NCBI GenBank assembly: GCA_040005635.1
Contig: JBDTYM010000081.1
Location: 1-17,575 of the forward strand
Source of the DNA: Dokdonella_A sp040005635
GTDB lineage: Bacteria > Pseudomonadota > Gammaproteobacteria > Xanthomonadales > Rhodanobacteraceae
Reading direction: 5' to 3'
DNA length: 17,575 nt
Of the stretch, positions 1-6,685 are shown in pieces (position 1 is the stretch's first letter; every line of letters begins with the position of its first letter). The notes beneath the pieces are model-generated. The model saw only the letters and a list, made by a program, of their open reading frames with translations, was not told the origin of the DNA and made no database searches. The position numbers were made by a program, and so were the translations under genes.

Positions 1-1524
1 GGGCCCGTGCTCAAGTGGGCCTACGGGGGCTGCTTTTCCTCGTGGTGCCAGACTGGCTGGTACAGCTCGCCGGCGGTCGTCGACCTCGATGGCGACGGCC
101 GTATGGACGTGGTCGCCGGTACCTACGATGTGGTCGCACTCGATGGCGTCGACGGTTCGTTGAAATGGCGTGCGCCCAGCGAGGATCGCGTCTGGCCGGG
201 CATCGCCATCGGCGATCTCGCGCACGATGGCCACCCCGGCATCGTGGTCGGCCGCAGCGGTGCGCAGGTGATCGTCTACAACTTCGACGGCAGTGTGCGC
301 AGCGGCTGGCCGGTCGCTGCGTTTTCCAGTGGTGAAGTGCGCTCGCTCGCGCTCGCCGATCTGGATGCGGACGGCCGACTCGACGTCGTCGTCGGCAATG
401 CCGCCGGCGTTTCCGACGAGCAGGTGAACGTGCTCGCCGCCAATGGCAGCGTGCGCGCGGGCTGGCCGGCGCGGCATGCCGCCGATCCCGGCTATGGCGC
501 CGGCATGTACAACGAAAACCTCGCGATCGCCGATATCGACGGCGACGGCTATCCGGAGATCTTCGCACCAACCGATACGCACTACGTGACCGCGCTCGAT
601 CGCAACGGCGGCCAGCTGCGTGCCAATGCGATGTACGGCAGCGGCGGCGCCGGCGGGGCCAAGGCCTGGTCCGAAGTCGGCGTCAATGTCGACCAGGCCG
701 CCGACCTGCGCGGCTACACGATGTGCGACAGCGAGCGCCGTCCGAACTTCGCCAGTGCGGCGCCGGCGATCGCCGATGTCGATGGCGATCATGCGCAGGA
801 GCTGGTGCTGCCCGGCAATGTCTACGACTGCAGCACGGACCCGTACACCGACCTCTACTACGACGTCTGGCTGCTGCGCTTCGATCGTACGCGCTGGGCG
901 GCTGCCGGCTATGACTGGACGGTGATTCCCGCGCAGGGTGCCAGCGGTCCACCCTTGTCGGAAGACTATGACGTGATCCAGAACATTGCGGCGAACGCCG
1001 TCGTCGCCGATCTCGATGGCGATTATCAGCAGGAAATCCTGCTGCCGAGTTACGACGGCAAGCTGCATGCGTGGTGGCTCGACAAGACCGAACACGGAGC
1101 ATGGCCGTTCACGATCCCGCGCGCCGGCATGCATTTCGCGTCGGAGCCGGTCGTCGCCGACCTCGACAACGACGGCAAGGCGGAGGTGCTGTTCACGACC
1201 TGGGGCGAGAACGACAATGGCGAATCCGGCCAGCTCTACATCCTGAACTTTCGCGGCGAGGTGCTGTTCGCGGTGGATCTTCCAGCCGCACGCGGCGGCA
1301 GCTGGAGCGGCGGTCTCGCTGCGCCGACCCTGGCCGACATCGACGGCGACGGCGAGCTCGAGGTCATCGTCAACACGGTGGATGCCGGTGTGGTCGCCTA
1401 CGACCTGCCCGGTACGCGCTACGCGCGCACGCTCTGGCCGACCGGACGCGGCAGTTTCCAGCGCGCCGGAGTGGCGTTCAACGAGCGCATTTTCGCGGAC
1501 GGCTTCGCCGGCGCGGATGGCTGA
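1..1524 (+). CDS. FG-GAP/VCBS-repeat beta-propeller protein, 5' end missing
   Basis: The reading frame is open to the left edge, so the N-terminus and any signal peptide are outside the window; the GTG at 7 is probably not the true start. At least eight FG-GAP/VCBS-type repeats with D-x-D-G-D or similar calcium-binding loops are visible, counted from codon 7: about residues 22-38 (VVDLDGDGRMDVV), 66-83, 114-131, 172-189, 253-270, 332-349, 381-398 and 440-457 (LADIDGDGELEVIV). Such repeats form integrin-like beta-propellers, usually in secreted or surface proteins. The C-terminus reads NERIFADGF and then a few Gly/Ala/Asp residues. From memory, similar short tails end many exported proteins of Lysobacterales, so this may be a sorting tail, but that is an inference. 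No catalytic motif is visible and the ligand is unknown. The family call is firm; the function is open. Confidence 0.9.
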   Translation, partial: GPVLKWAYGGCFSSWCQTGWYSSPAVVDLDGDGRMDVVAGTYDVVALDGVDGSLKWRAPSEDRVWPGIAIGDLAHDGHPGIVVGRSGAQVIVYNFDGSVRSGWPVAAFSSGEVRSLALADLDADGRLDVVVGNAAGVSDEQVNVLAANGSVRAGWPARHAADPGYGAGMYNENLAIADIDGDGYPEIFAPTDTHYVTALDRNGGQLRANAMYGSGGAGGAKAWSEVGVNVDQAADLRGYTMCDSERRPNFASAAPAIADVDGDHAQELVLPGNVYDCSTDPYTDLYYDVWLLRFDRTRWAAAGYDWTVIPAQGASGPPLSEDYDVIQNIAANAVVADLDGDYQQEILLPSYDGKLHAWWLDKTEHGAWPFTIPRAGMHFASEPVVADLDNDGKAEVLFTTWGENDNGESGQLYILNFRGEVLFAVDLPAARGGSWSGGLAAPTLADIDGDGELEVIVNTVDAGVVAYDLPGTRYARTLWPTGRGSFQRAGVAFNERIFADGFAGADG

Positions 1525-1548
1525 GCGGGCGCTGCGGCCCCGGCTCGC

Positions 1549-1577
1549 TTGGAACCGCGCGGCCGCGCTGCGACAAT
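1549..1577 (+). promoter_or_regulatory. Candidate sigma-70 promoter for rubredoxin
   Basis: A TTGGAA box (1549-1554) is followed after exactly 17 bp by GACAAT (1572-1577). Each box matches 4 of 6 consensus positions. The -10 lies 30 bp before the rubredoxin ATG, and the boxes sit in the 83-bp gap after the beta-propeller gene. This is a pattern match only. Confidence 0.4.
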
Positions 1578-1607
1578 ACAGGCCGTATTCGCTCCCGACC
1601 CTTCCTC

Positions 1608-1808
1608 ATGTCCCAGGCTTCCCCCGCGCGCGTCGACGCGCCGTTTCGTACCTTCATGTGTGTCGTTTGCGGCTTCCTCTACAACGAAGCCGAAGGCTGG
1701 CCGGCGGACGGCATCGAGCCGGGTACGCGCTGGGAGGATGTGCCGGAGACCTGGACCTGCCCGGACTGCGGCGTGACCAAGTCCGACTTCGAGATGGTCG
1801 AGATCTAG
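1608..1808 (+). CDS. Rubredoxin
   Basis: This 66-residue protein carries the two rubredoxin iron ligand pairs: CVVCG at residues 18-22 and CPDCG near residue 51. Between them are the conserved aromatic/acidic core (GFLYNEAEGWPADGIEPGTRW) parts and a typical ETWTCPDCG approach. Four Cys sulfurs would hold one Fe, making a small cytoplasmic electron carrier, for example for alkane hydroxylase or reductive stress enzymes. No partner enzyme is visible here. The ATG at 1608 gives an N-terminal extension of about 16 residues before the domain. A second ATG at M17 (MCVVCG) is too close to the first Cys pair to be likely. There is no clear Shine-Dalgarno site before 1608, but a plausible promoter lies upstream. 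The TAG stop is part of the CTAG at the left edge of the palindromic element at 1805-1969. Confidence 0.93.
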   Translation: MSQASPARVDAPFRTFMCVVCGFLYNEAEGWPADGIEPGTRWEDVPETWTCPDCGVTKSDFEMVEI

Positions 1809-1969
1809 TGTCCTGTCTCACAAGTATCATCAAATAATTCCGGCGTCTTTCGGCGCGATACCGCGTTGCTCGTCGTCACCATAGCCCCGCTATGGCTCCT
1901 CCTCGCGCCTTGTCTCGCGCCGATATCCATCCGGAATTTCTTCGCGCTACTTGTGAGACAGGACACTAG
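1805..1969. mobile_element. MITE-like 165-bp palindromic element
   Basis: The outer 22 bp at each end are perfect inverted repeats (1805-1826 and 1948-1969; core TGTCCTGTCTCACAAGTA). Internal arms also pair: AATTCCGG at 1836-1843 with CCGGAATT at 1931-1938, and TCGGCGCGA at 1850-1858 with its complement at 1915-1923. The exact centre, position 1887, lies in a perfect hairpin (CCATAGC, CCC loop, GCTATGG, 1879-1895). Both ends carry CTAG, which could be a 4-bp target duplication or part of the repeat. No transposase is encoded, so a non-autonomous miniature inverted-repeat transposable element is the best reading. In RNA it would fold into one long hairpin right after the rubredoxin stop and could act as a 3' stabiliser or terminator. 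Family membership is not assigned. Confidence 0.75.
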
Positions 1970-2095
1970 CGATACGCCAGCTGTCCGGGATTCATGCTGC
2001 GCGAGAACAGGTGGCGAGAGCGTTTCGCCCGCGCCGCGCCGCATCCTGTCTCACCGCGGTCATCGGCGCGACGTGGTGCAGGCATTCCTTCTTGC

Positions 2096-2113
2096 TTGAC
2101 TAGGCACTGTCAA
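2096..2113. promoter_or_regulatory. TTGAC-N8-GTCAA inverted repeat, operator-like
   Basis: TTGAC (2096-2100) and GTCAA (2109-2113) are inverted half-sites separated by 8 bp. The centre lies about 27 bp before the ATG of the small ORF at 2132. The left half also resembles a -35 box (TTGACT), but no good -10 box follows at 17 bp. It could be a dimeric regulator site or chance. Confidence 0.22.
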
Positions 2114-2131
2114 TCAAATCGGAGTTGCCGC

Positions 2132-2341
2132 ATGCGTGTTTTCGTTCCGCTCGAGGATGCCAGCATCGCCGCCGATCACGGCGTGCTGGTGCCGTACCGC
2201 CAGGGTGTCGCCTGCCTGCATGGCCTGCGTGAAGAATTCCGTCTCGGCGACGACGGCTGGCTGTCGTTCGGGTCGATCAGCGATGGATCGTCAGTTCGTC
2301 GCCCGGATGCACGCCCAGCTTCTCGGCCTGACCTGCGTTGA
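2132..2341 (+). CDS. Small hypothetical protein, 69 aa
   Basis: The ATG at 2132 is preceded by GGAG at 2121-2124, a good ribosome binding site at 7-nt spacing, which is better than that of most genes in this window. The product starts MRVFVPLEDASIAADHGVLV and continues through PYRQGVACLHGLREEF to GDDGWLSFG, an ordered-looking acidic/hydrophobic sequence. The tail after about residue 52 becomes Arg/Pro-rich where the frame runs antisense into the end of the DUF192 gene (2277-2341). That convergent overlap suggests the conserved part is the first 50 or so residues and that the 3' end may have eroded. I do not recognise the family and see no transmembrane segment or signal peptide. It could be a real small gene or a remnant. 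Confidence 0.5.
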   Translation: MRVFVPLEDASIAADHGVLVPYRQGVACLHGLREEFRLGDDGWLSFGSISDGSSVRRPDARPASRPDLR

Positions 2342-2723
2342 GTTCGAGCACGTAGCGCGCCGGCGCGCCGCTCGAATAAGCCGGGCACGGGTCGGCGGTG
2401 CAGGCTGGGACATTGCGTTGCACGCTGATCAGTTTGCGTTCCGCATTGAAGAACAACATGTCCTGCGCGAACTTGCAGTTCTTCATCCAGAACCCACGCA
2501 TGGCGTCGTCCTGAAAGATGAACAGCATGCCGTGATCGGCCGGCATCGAGGCGCGGTCCATCAGGCCGTGCTCGCGGCTGGCATCGTCCTCGGCGATCTC
2601 GATGCTGTAGCTGGTGCCTTTGAGCTCGACGGACGGCGTCGCGGGCGCCTTCGCGCAACCGGCGACCGGCACGATCAGCGTCAGCAGGAGCGCGGCGGCG
2701 AATGGGAAAATCGATGGCTTCAT
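2277..2723 (-). CDS. DUF192 family lipoprotein
   Basis: This 148-residue protein starts with a lipoprotein signal (MKPSIFPFAAALLLTLIVPV) and a VAGC lipobox with Cys23 as the lipidation site. An AGGA lies about 9 nt before the start. The rest matches the DUF192 family: EHGLMDRASMPADHGMLFIF, then RGFWMKNCKFAQDMLFF, and the C-terminal YVLELNAG and LGVHPGDELTI segments. DUF192 is a small beta-barrel domain of unknown biochemical role, often found as a periplasmic or lipid-anchored single-domain protein. Two Cys (PACTADPC) in the middle loop might form a disulfide. The start lies 41 nt after the stop of the upstream kinase gene on the same strand, so the two are probably co-transcribed. The 3' end overlaps the opposing small ORF. 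Confidence 0.9.
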   Translation of the reverse strand: MKPSIFPFAAALLLTLIVPVAGCAKAPATPSVELKGTSYSIEIAEDDASREHGLMDRASMPADHGMLFIFQDDAMRGFWMKNCKFAQDMLFFNAERKLISVQRNVPACTADPCPAYSSGAPARYVLELNAGQAEKLGVHPGDELTIHR

Positions 2724-2764
2724 GGCAAGGTCCTGGAAGTGGCGCGAATGCGAATCCCCGGTGT

Positions 2765-3718
2765 TCAGGCCAGCGGCCCGGCTTTCAACGCGTGACCGTA
2801 TTGCTGCTCGAATTCGGCTGCGAATTGCGCGAAATCGAAGCGCTGGTTCTGCGTACCCGGGTGTTCCACCTTGAGCGCACCCATCAGCGAGGCGATGCGG
2901 CCGACGGTAGGCCAGTCCATGCCACGCATCAAGCCGAAGATCAGGCCGGCGCGATAGGCGTCGCCGCAGCCGGTCGGATCGACCACCTGGCGCTCGCGCG
3001 CCGGCGGAATCTCGTAGGTCTCGCCTTGGCGCGTGCGAATCGACGAGCCGCGCGGGCCCTGCGTGACGATATACGCCTCGACGCGGCTTGCGATTTCTTC
3101 GGCGCTCCAGCCGGTGCGTTGCTGCAGCAACTGCGACTCGTAGTCGTTGACGATGACATAGGTAGCCTTGTCGATCATCGAGCGGAACTCGTCGCCGCTG
3201 AACAGCGGCATCGCCTGACCCGGATCGAAGATGAAGGGCACGCCGCGCGCAGCGAACTCGTCGACGTGCTGCAGCATCGCCTCGCGGCCGTCCGGGGCCA
3301 CGATACCGAAGGTGATGCCGGGCACGTCGCGCACGTGATTCGCGTGCGAACTCGACATCGCGCCCGGGTGGAATGCGGTGATCTGGTTGTTGTCCAGATC
3401 GGTCGTGATGAAGCATTGCGGCGTGAATTGGTCAGGGAACTCGCGCACCTGGTCGAGGCGGATGCCGAATTTGGTCAGGTGTTCGCGATACGGCGCAAAA
3501 TCCTGGCCCACCGTCGCCATCGGAATCGGATCGTCGCCGAGCAGTTTGAGGTTGTAGGCGATATTGCCGGCGCAGCCGCCGAACTCGCGGCGCATGTTCG
3601 GCACCAGGAACGACACGTTCAGGATGTGCACCTGGTCGGGCAGGATGTGTTTCTTGAACTGGTCCTGGAAGACCATGATGGTGTCGTAGGCGAGCGAACC
3701 GCAGATCAGTGCAGACAT
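2765..3718 (-). CDS. PfkB-family kinase, adenosine-kinase-like
   Basis: The product has 317 residues and both PfkB signatures. The first is GGCAGNIAYNLKLLG near residue 47. The second is DPTGCGDAYRAG at 247-258, where D253 is the expected catalytic base and the GCGD turn forms the anion hole. An NDYE segment at 191-194 fits the NxxE magnesium motif. These enzymes transfer phosphate from ATP to a sugar or nucleoside hydroxyl in the cytoplasm. The DPTGxGDAYRAG form and the N-terminal CGSLAYDTIM resemble bacterial adenosine kinases more than ribokinase or fructokinase, so adenosine to AMP salvage is the favoured reaction. Substrate cannot be fixed from sequence alone. The ATG at 3718 (MSALICGS) fits the family N-terminus although no Shine-Dalgarno site is visible. 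It heads a leftward unit with the DUF192 gene. Confidence 0.88.
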   Translation of the reverse strand: MSALICGSLAYDTIMVFQDQFKKHILPDQVHILNVSFLVPNMRREFGGCAGNIAYNLKLLGDDPIPMATVGQDFAPYREHLTKFGIRLDQVREFPDQFTPQCFITTDLDNNQITAFHPGAMSSSHANHVRDVPGITFGIVAPDGREAMLQHVDEFAARGVPFIFDPGQAMPLFSGDEFRSMIDKATYVIVNDYESQLLQQRTGWSAEEIASRVEAYIVTQGPRGSSIRTRQGETYEIPPARERQVVDPTGCGDAYRAGLIFGLMRGMDWPTVGRIASLMGALKVEHPGTQNQRFDFAQFAAEFEQQYGHALKAGPLA

Positions 3719-4046
3719 CGAAGGAATCCGGCAGGAGACGCCAGGGTGCGAAAAACACCATGGCAAACCGGCGAAGTCTACCCGAGCAGTGCCGGTGATC
3801 GCAGCCTCCATCGCCGGCGGGGTCGCCGGCCGCAGCAAGGGCGATTCTCGCAAAGCGCGTGGAAACCAGCGTCCGGCAAGGCTTTTTTAACCTCCTCGTC
3901 CTTGCCCCTCCGGGTACACCTGACTAAACTCGCGCACCCTCCCGCGAAGGTTTGCGGCAGTTGTGCTGCGCCATCTGCTCGCAGATCGCGCCAGAACGCG
4001 CGCCTCGCCCTCCACCCCTGAACAACTTAAGGTTAGCGCCGCGCTT
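3719..4046. other. Divergent intergenic region between the kinase gene and mreB
   Basis: This 328-bp stretch separates two divergent genes and should hold promoters for both. On the plus strand the TTGCCC/TAAACT pair at 3902-3930 is the best candidate. On the minus strand a TAGACT box (complement of 3775-3780) lies about 57 bp before the kinase start but has no convincing -35. The ORFs crossing it have poor composition and look like noise. I see no RNA gene or repeat. Confidence 0.5.
3902..3930 (+). promoter_or_regulatory. Candidate promoter of the mre operon
   Basis: TTGCCC (3902-3907) and TAAACT (3925-3930) are separated by exactly 17 bp and each matches 4 of 6 sigma-70 consensus positions. 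They would give a leader of about 110 nt before mreB. This is the best pair I see in the region, but it is a pattern match only. Confidence 0.3.
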
Positions 4047-5093
4047 ATGTTCAAAAGTCTACGCGGACTTTTTTCCAACGATCTCTCGATCGACCTCGGT
4101 ACCGCCAACACGCTGATCTACGTGCGCGGCCAGGGCATCGTGCTGAACGAACCCTCCGTCGTCGCGATCCGCCAGGACCGTGGTCCCGGCGGCCCGCGCA
4201 GCGTGGCTGCGGTAGGCGGCGACGCCAAGAAGATGCTCGGCCGCACGCCGGCCGCGATCGTCACGATCCGGCCAATGAAGGACGGCGTCATCGCCGACTT
4301 CACTATGACCGAGGAGATGCTCAAGCAGTTCATCAAGAAAGTGCACAAGGCGCGCATGTTCCGGCCAAGTCCGCGCGTGCTGGTCTGCGTGCCCTGCGGT
4401 TCGACCCAGGTCGAGCGTCGCGCGATCAAGGAATCGGCCGAAAGCGCGGGTGCGCGTGACGTCTATCTGATCGAGGAACCGATGGCCGCTGCGATCGGCG
4501 CCGGCATTCCGGTGCACGAAGCGCGCGGTTCGATGGTGCTCGACATCGGTGGCGGCACCTCGGAAGTCGCCGTGATCTCGCTCAACGGCATCGTCTACTC
4601 GCAATCGGTGCGCATCGGCGGCGACCGCTTTGACGAGGCGATCATCAATTATGTGCGACGCAATCATGGCACCCTGATCGGCGAATCGACCGCCGAGAAG
4701 ATCAAGGTCGAGATCGGCTGCGCGTTCACGCAGTCGGAAGTGCGCGAGATCGAAGTATCCGGCCGCAACCTCGCCGAGGGCGTGCCGCGCATGTTCACGG
4801 TCAACTCGAACGAGATCCTCGAAGCGTTGCACGAACCGTTGTCCGGTATCGTCAGCGCGGTGCGCAGCGCGCTCGAGCAGACGCCGCCGGAGCTGTGTTC
4901 CGATGTCGCCGAACGCGGCATCGTGCTGACTGGCGGCGGGGCTTTGCTGCGCGACATCGACCGCCTGATCTCCGAGGAAACCGGTCTGCACGTGCATATC
5001 GCGGATGATCCGCTGACCTGTGTCGCTCGTGGCGGTGGACGCGCTCTCGAACTGATCGACCAGCACGGCAGCGATTTTTTCGCGCCTGAATGA
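4047..5093 (+). CDS. mreB: Rod-shape actin homologue MreB
   Basis: The 348-residue product (347 is usual in E. coli) starts MFKSLRGLFSNDLSIDLGTA, closely matching known MreB N-termini, which include a short membrane-binding amphipathic helix. The actin-fold nucleotide site is complete: phosphate-1 loop DLGTANTLIYV (residues 16-26), phosphate-2 loop VLDIGGGTSEVAVIS, and adenosine motif GIVLTGGGALLRDID. IRPMKDGVIADF is also the classic sequence. MreB polymerises with ATP into short membrane filaments that orient the elongasome. The ATG at 4047 is chosen by homology; an AAGG lies about 14 nt upstream, longer than ideal, and the frame extends upstream without a better start. It is the first gene of the mreBCD-mrdA-rodA operon, separated from mreC by a 138-nt gap holding hairpin repeats. 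Confidence 0.98.
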   Translation: MFKSLRGLFSNDLSIDLGTANTLIYVRGQGIVLNEPSVVAIRQDRGPGGPRSVAAVGGDAKKMLGRTPAAIVTIRPMKDGVIADFTMTEEMLKQFIKKVHKARMFRPSPRVLVCVPCGSTQVERRAIKESAESAGARDVYLIEEPMAAAIGAGIPVHEARGSMVLDIGGGTSEVAVISLNGIVYSQSVRIGGDRFDEAIINYVRRNHGTLIGESTAEKIKVEIGCAFTQSEVREIEVSGRNLAEGVPRMFTVNSNEILEALHEPLSGIVSAVRSALEQTPPELCSDVAERGIVLTGGGALLRDIDRLISEETGLHVHIADDPLTCVARGGGRALELIDQHGSDFFAPE

Positions 5094-5121
5094 GCGTAGC
5101 AGGTGGTCGTTGACGGGATGA

Positions 5122-5200
5122 CGTCATCCCCGCGAAAGCGGGGATCCATTTCGCCGCTCGCAAAAAGGCACAATGGATTCCCGCTTTCGCGGGAATGACG
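5122..5200. repeat. Inverted pair of 29-bp hairpin repeats in the mreB-mreC gap
   Basis: Two copies of a palindromic unit face each other: 5122-5150 and 5172-5200, 29 bp each, inverted relative to one another with two mismatches. Each unit is itself a hairpin: CCCCGC-GAAA-GCGGGG in the left copy (GNRA-type loop) and CCCGC-TTTC-GCGGG in the right. The unit resembles the widespread short dispersed repeat with core ATTCCCGC...GCGGGAAT known from Neisseria (dRS3-like) and other proteobacteria. As RNA, either two small hairpins or one large cruciform-like hairpin could form between mreB and mreC, possibly setting mRNA stability or read-through. There is no U-tract, so it is not a standard terminator. 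Confidence 0.8.
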
Positions 5201-5231
5201 ACTCTTCAGGCCGGCGCCTCTTTCCACCCGA

Positions 5232-6182
5232 ATGGCCATCGCCCGCACCGACACCGCTACGCTGTTCGCCGAAGGCACGGTCAGCACGCTGCGGCTGATC
5301 GTCTATCTCGCCTGCGCGGTCGTGCTGATGGTGCTCGACCATCGCGGCAGCTACCTCGAATTGCTGCGACAGACCGGCAGCGCCCTGATCGAGCCGGTCT
5401 ATCGACTTGCCGCGTTCCCGGCGGATGTGGCGCGGGCGACGCGCACGGCGGTCGCCACGCAGGACCAGCTCGCCGGCGAGAATCGCGACCTGCGCGAAGC
5501 CTTGCTGCTGGCGCAGGCACGCCTGAACCGGCTCGATACGGTGATCGCACAGAACGCGCGTCTGAAGGGCTTGCTCGAGGCACAGAACAACCTCGGCCTG
5601 TCGGTGCAGTTTGCGCGCCTGGTCGACGTCGACCTCGATCCGTTCCGTCACCGCATCGTGCTCGACGTGGGTGCCAACCAAGCGGTGGTGGTGGGCCAGC
5701 CGGTGATTGACGCACATGGCGTGATGGGCCAGATCATCGAGGTGCTGCCGAACACGTCGGTCGCCATGCTGATCACCGATCCGACACACGCGATTCCGGT
5801 CGTGGACGAGCGCAGCGGTGTGCGCACCATCGCTTACGGCAGCGGCGCCATCGATCAGTTGAAGCTGCCGAACGTGCCGATCAGCGCTGACGTCAAGGTG
5901 GGCGACAAGCTGCTCACGTCGGGCCTGGGCGGGCGTTTTCCCGCCGGATTCCCGGTCGGCGAGGTACATGAGGTCAAGAACGACAGCAGCGGCATGTTCG
6001 CCGCCGCCAGCGCGCGTCCCGCCGCCGCGCTCGATCGCAGCGGCGAAGTGCTGTTGCTGCATGACCAGCCGCAGCCCTATGGCCCGCCGCCCGAGCTGGA
6101 CCCGATGGGGCCGCCGGCAGGTCTCGCCGGTCCGTTGCCCGCAACGTCGCCGACAACTGCTGCAGCGGGGCCGTCGCCATGA
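5232..6182 (+). CDS. mreC: Rod-shape-determining protein MreC
   Basis: The 316-residue product has a short cytoplasmic N-terminus, one transmembrane helix at about residues 19-38 (LRLIVYLACAVVLMVL), and a periplasmic coiled coil at about 70-115 (QDQLAGENRDLREALLLAQA). The beta-rich MreC domain follows, with GVMGQIIEVLPNTSVAMLIT and VKVGDKLLTSGLGGRFPAGF as recognisable family blocks. MreC links MreB to PBP2 and RodA and is thought to activate them. The last 45 or so residues form a Pro/Ala-rich tail not expected to fold. The ATG at 5232 has no clear Shine-Dalgarno site, but it suits the transmembrane position. The stop overlaps the mreD start (ATGA at 6179-6182), implying translational coupling. 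Confidence 0.96.
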   Translation: MAIARTDTATLFAEGTVSTLRLIVYLACAVVLMVLDHRGSYLELLRQTGSALIEPVYRLAAFPADVARATRTAVATQDQLAGENRDLREALLLAQARLNRLDTVIAQNARLKGLLEAQNNLGLSVQFARLVDVDLDPFRHRIVLDVGANQAVVVGQPVIDAHGVMGQIIEVLPNTSVAMLITDPTHAIPVVDERSGVRTIAYGSGAIDQLKLPNVPISADVKVGDKLLTSGLGGRFPAGFPVGEVHEVKNDSSGMFAAASARPAAALDRSGEVLLLHDQPQPYGPPPELDPMGPPAGLAGPLPATSPTTAAAGPSP

Positions 6183-6673
6183 ACCGCGGACGCGCGCAGG
6201 GCTGGCTGTTCGGCGGCAGTCTCGCAATCGCGTTCCTGCTGCAGCTGATGCCGCTGCCGCAGCTGCTGTTGCCGGTGAAGCCGTACTGGGTTGCGCTGGT
6301 GCTGATCTACTGGGCGATCGAACTGCCCGAGAAGATCGGCCTCGGTTTTGCCTTCCTGTTCGGCCTGGCCGGTGACGTGCTGACCGGCGAATTGCTCGGC
6401 GAGCAGGCACTGCGCCTGGTCGTACTTGCCTTCATCGTGCTGCGTTTCCGCGCGCGCCTGCGCTTCTTTCCGATGTGGCAGCAGGCACTGGCCGTGCTCG
6501 CGCTGCTGCTGAACGACCGCATCGTCATGCTGATGGTGCGCGGTTTCTCGGGCGAGGCGATGCCGTCGGTGGCGTACTGGCTTGCACCGGCGGTCGGCAT
6601 GCTGATGTGGCCGTTCGTGTTCCTGCTGCTCGACGATTTGCGCACGCGCCTGCGCGGCAGCGAACCGCGCTGA
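6179..6673 (+). CDS. mreD: Rod-shape-determining membrane protein MreD
   Basis: The product has 164 residues (162 in E. coli) and is almost wholly hydrophobic, with about five or six predicted membrane segments, for example GWLFGGSLAIAFLLQLMPL, WVALVLIYWAIEL, GLGFAFLFGLAGDVLTG, and VGMLMWPFVFLLLDDL at the end. The FGLAGDVLTGELLGEQAL segment is typical of MreD. It is an integral inner-membrane partner of MreC and RodA/PBP2 in lateral wall synthesis. Its start overlaps the mreC stop by 4 nt, and the pbp2 gene begins 12 nt after its stop. Confidence 0.95.
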   Translation: MNRGRAQGWLFGGSLAIAFLLQLMPLPQLLLPVKPYWVALVLIYWAIELPEKIGLGFAFLFGLAGDVLTGELLGEQALRLVVLAFIVLRFRARLRFFPMWQQALAVLALLLNDRIVMLMVRGFSGEAMPSVAYWLAPAVGMLMWPFVFLLLDDLRTRLRGSEPR

Positions 6674-6685
6674 TGCATTGCCGTC

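Noticed and set aside
1805..2044. 79-aa minus and 77-aa plus ORFs across the palindromic element
   Set aside because: They start inside the inverted repeat and have no ribosome site or plausible protein features. They are likely by-products of the element.
2702..4021. 439-residue plus-strand ORF opposite the PfkB kinase gene
   Set aside because: The minus-strand frame has complete PfkB signatures, while this frame is Arg/His/Ala-rich with no family pattern.
5122..5200. Possible CRISPR-like repeats
   Set aside because: Only two copies, inverted to each other rather than direct, with no spacer series and no cas genes nearby.
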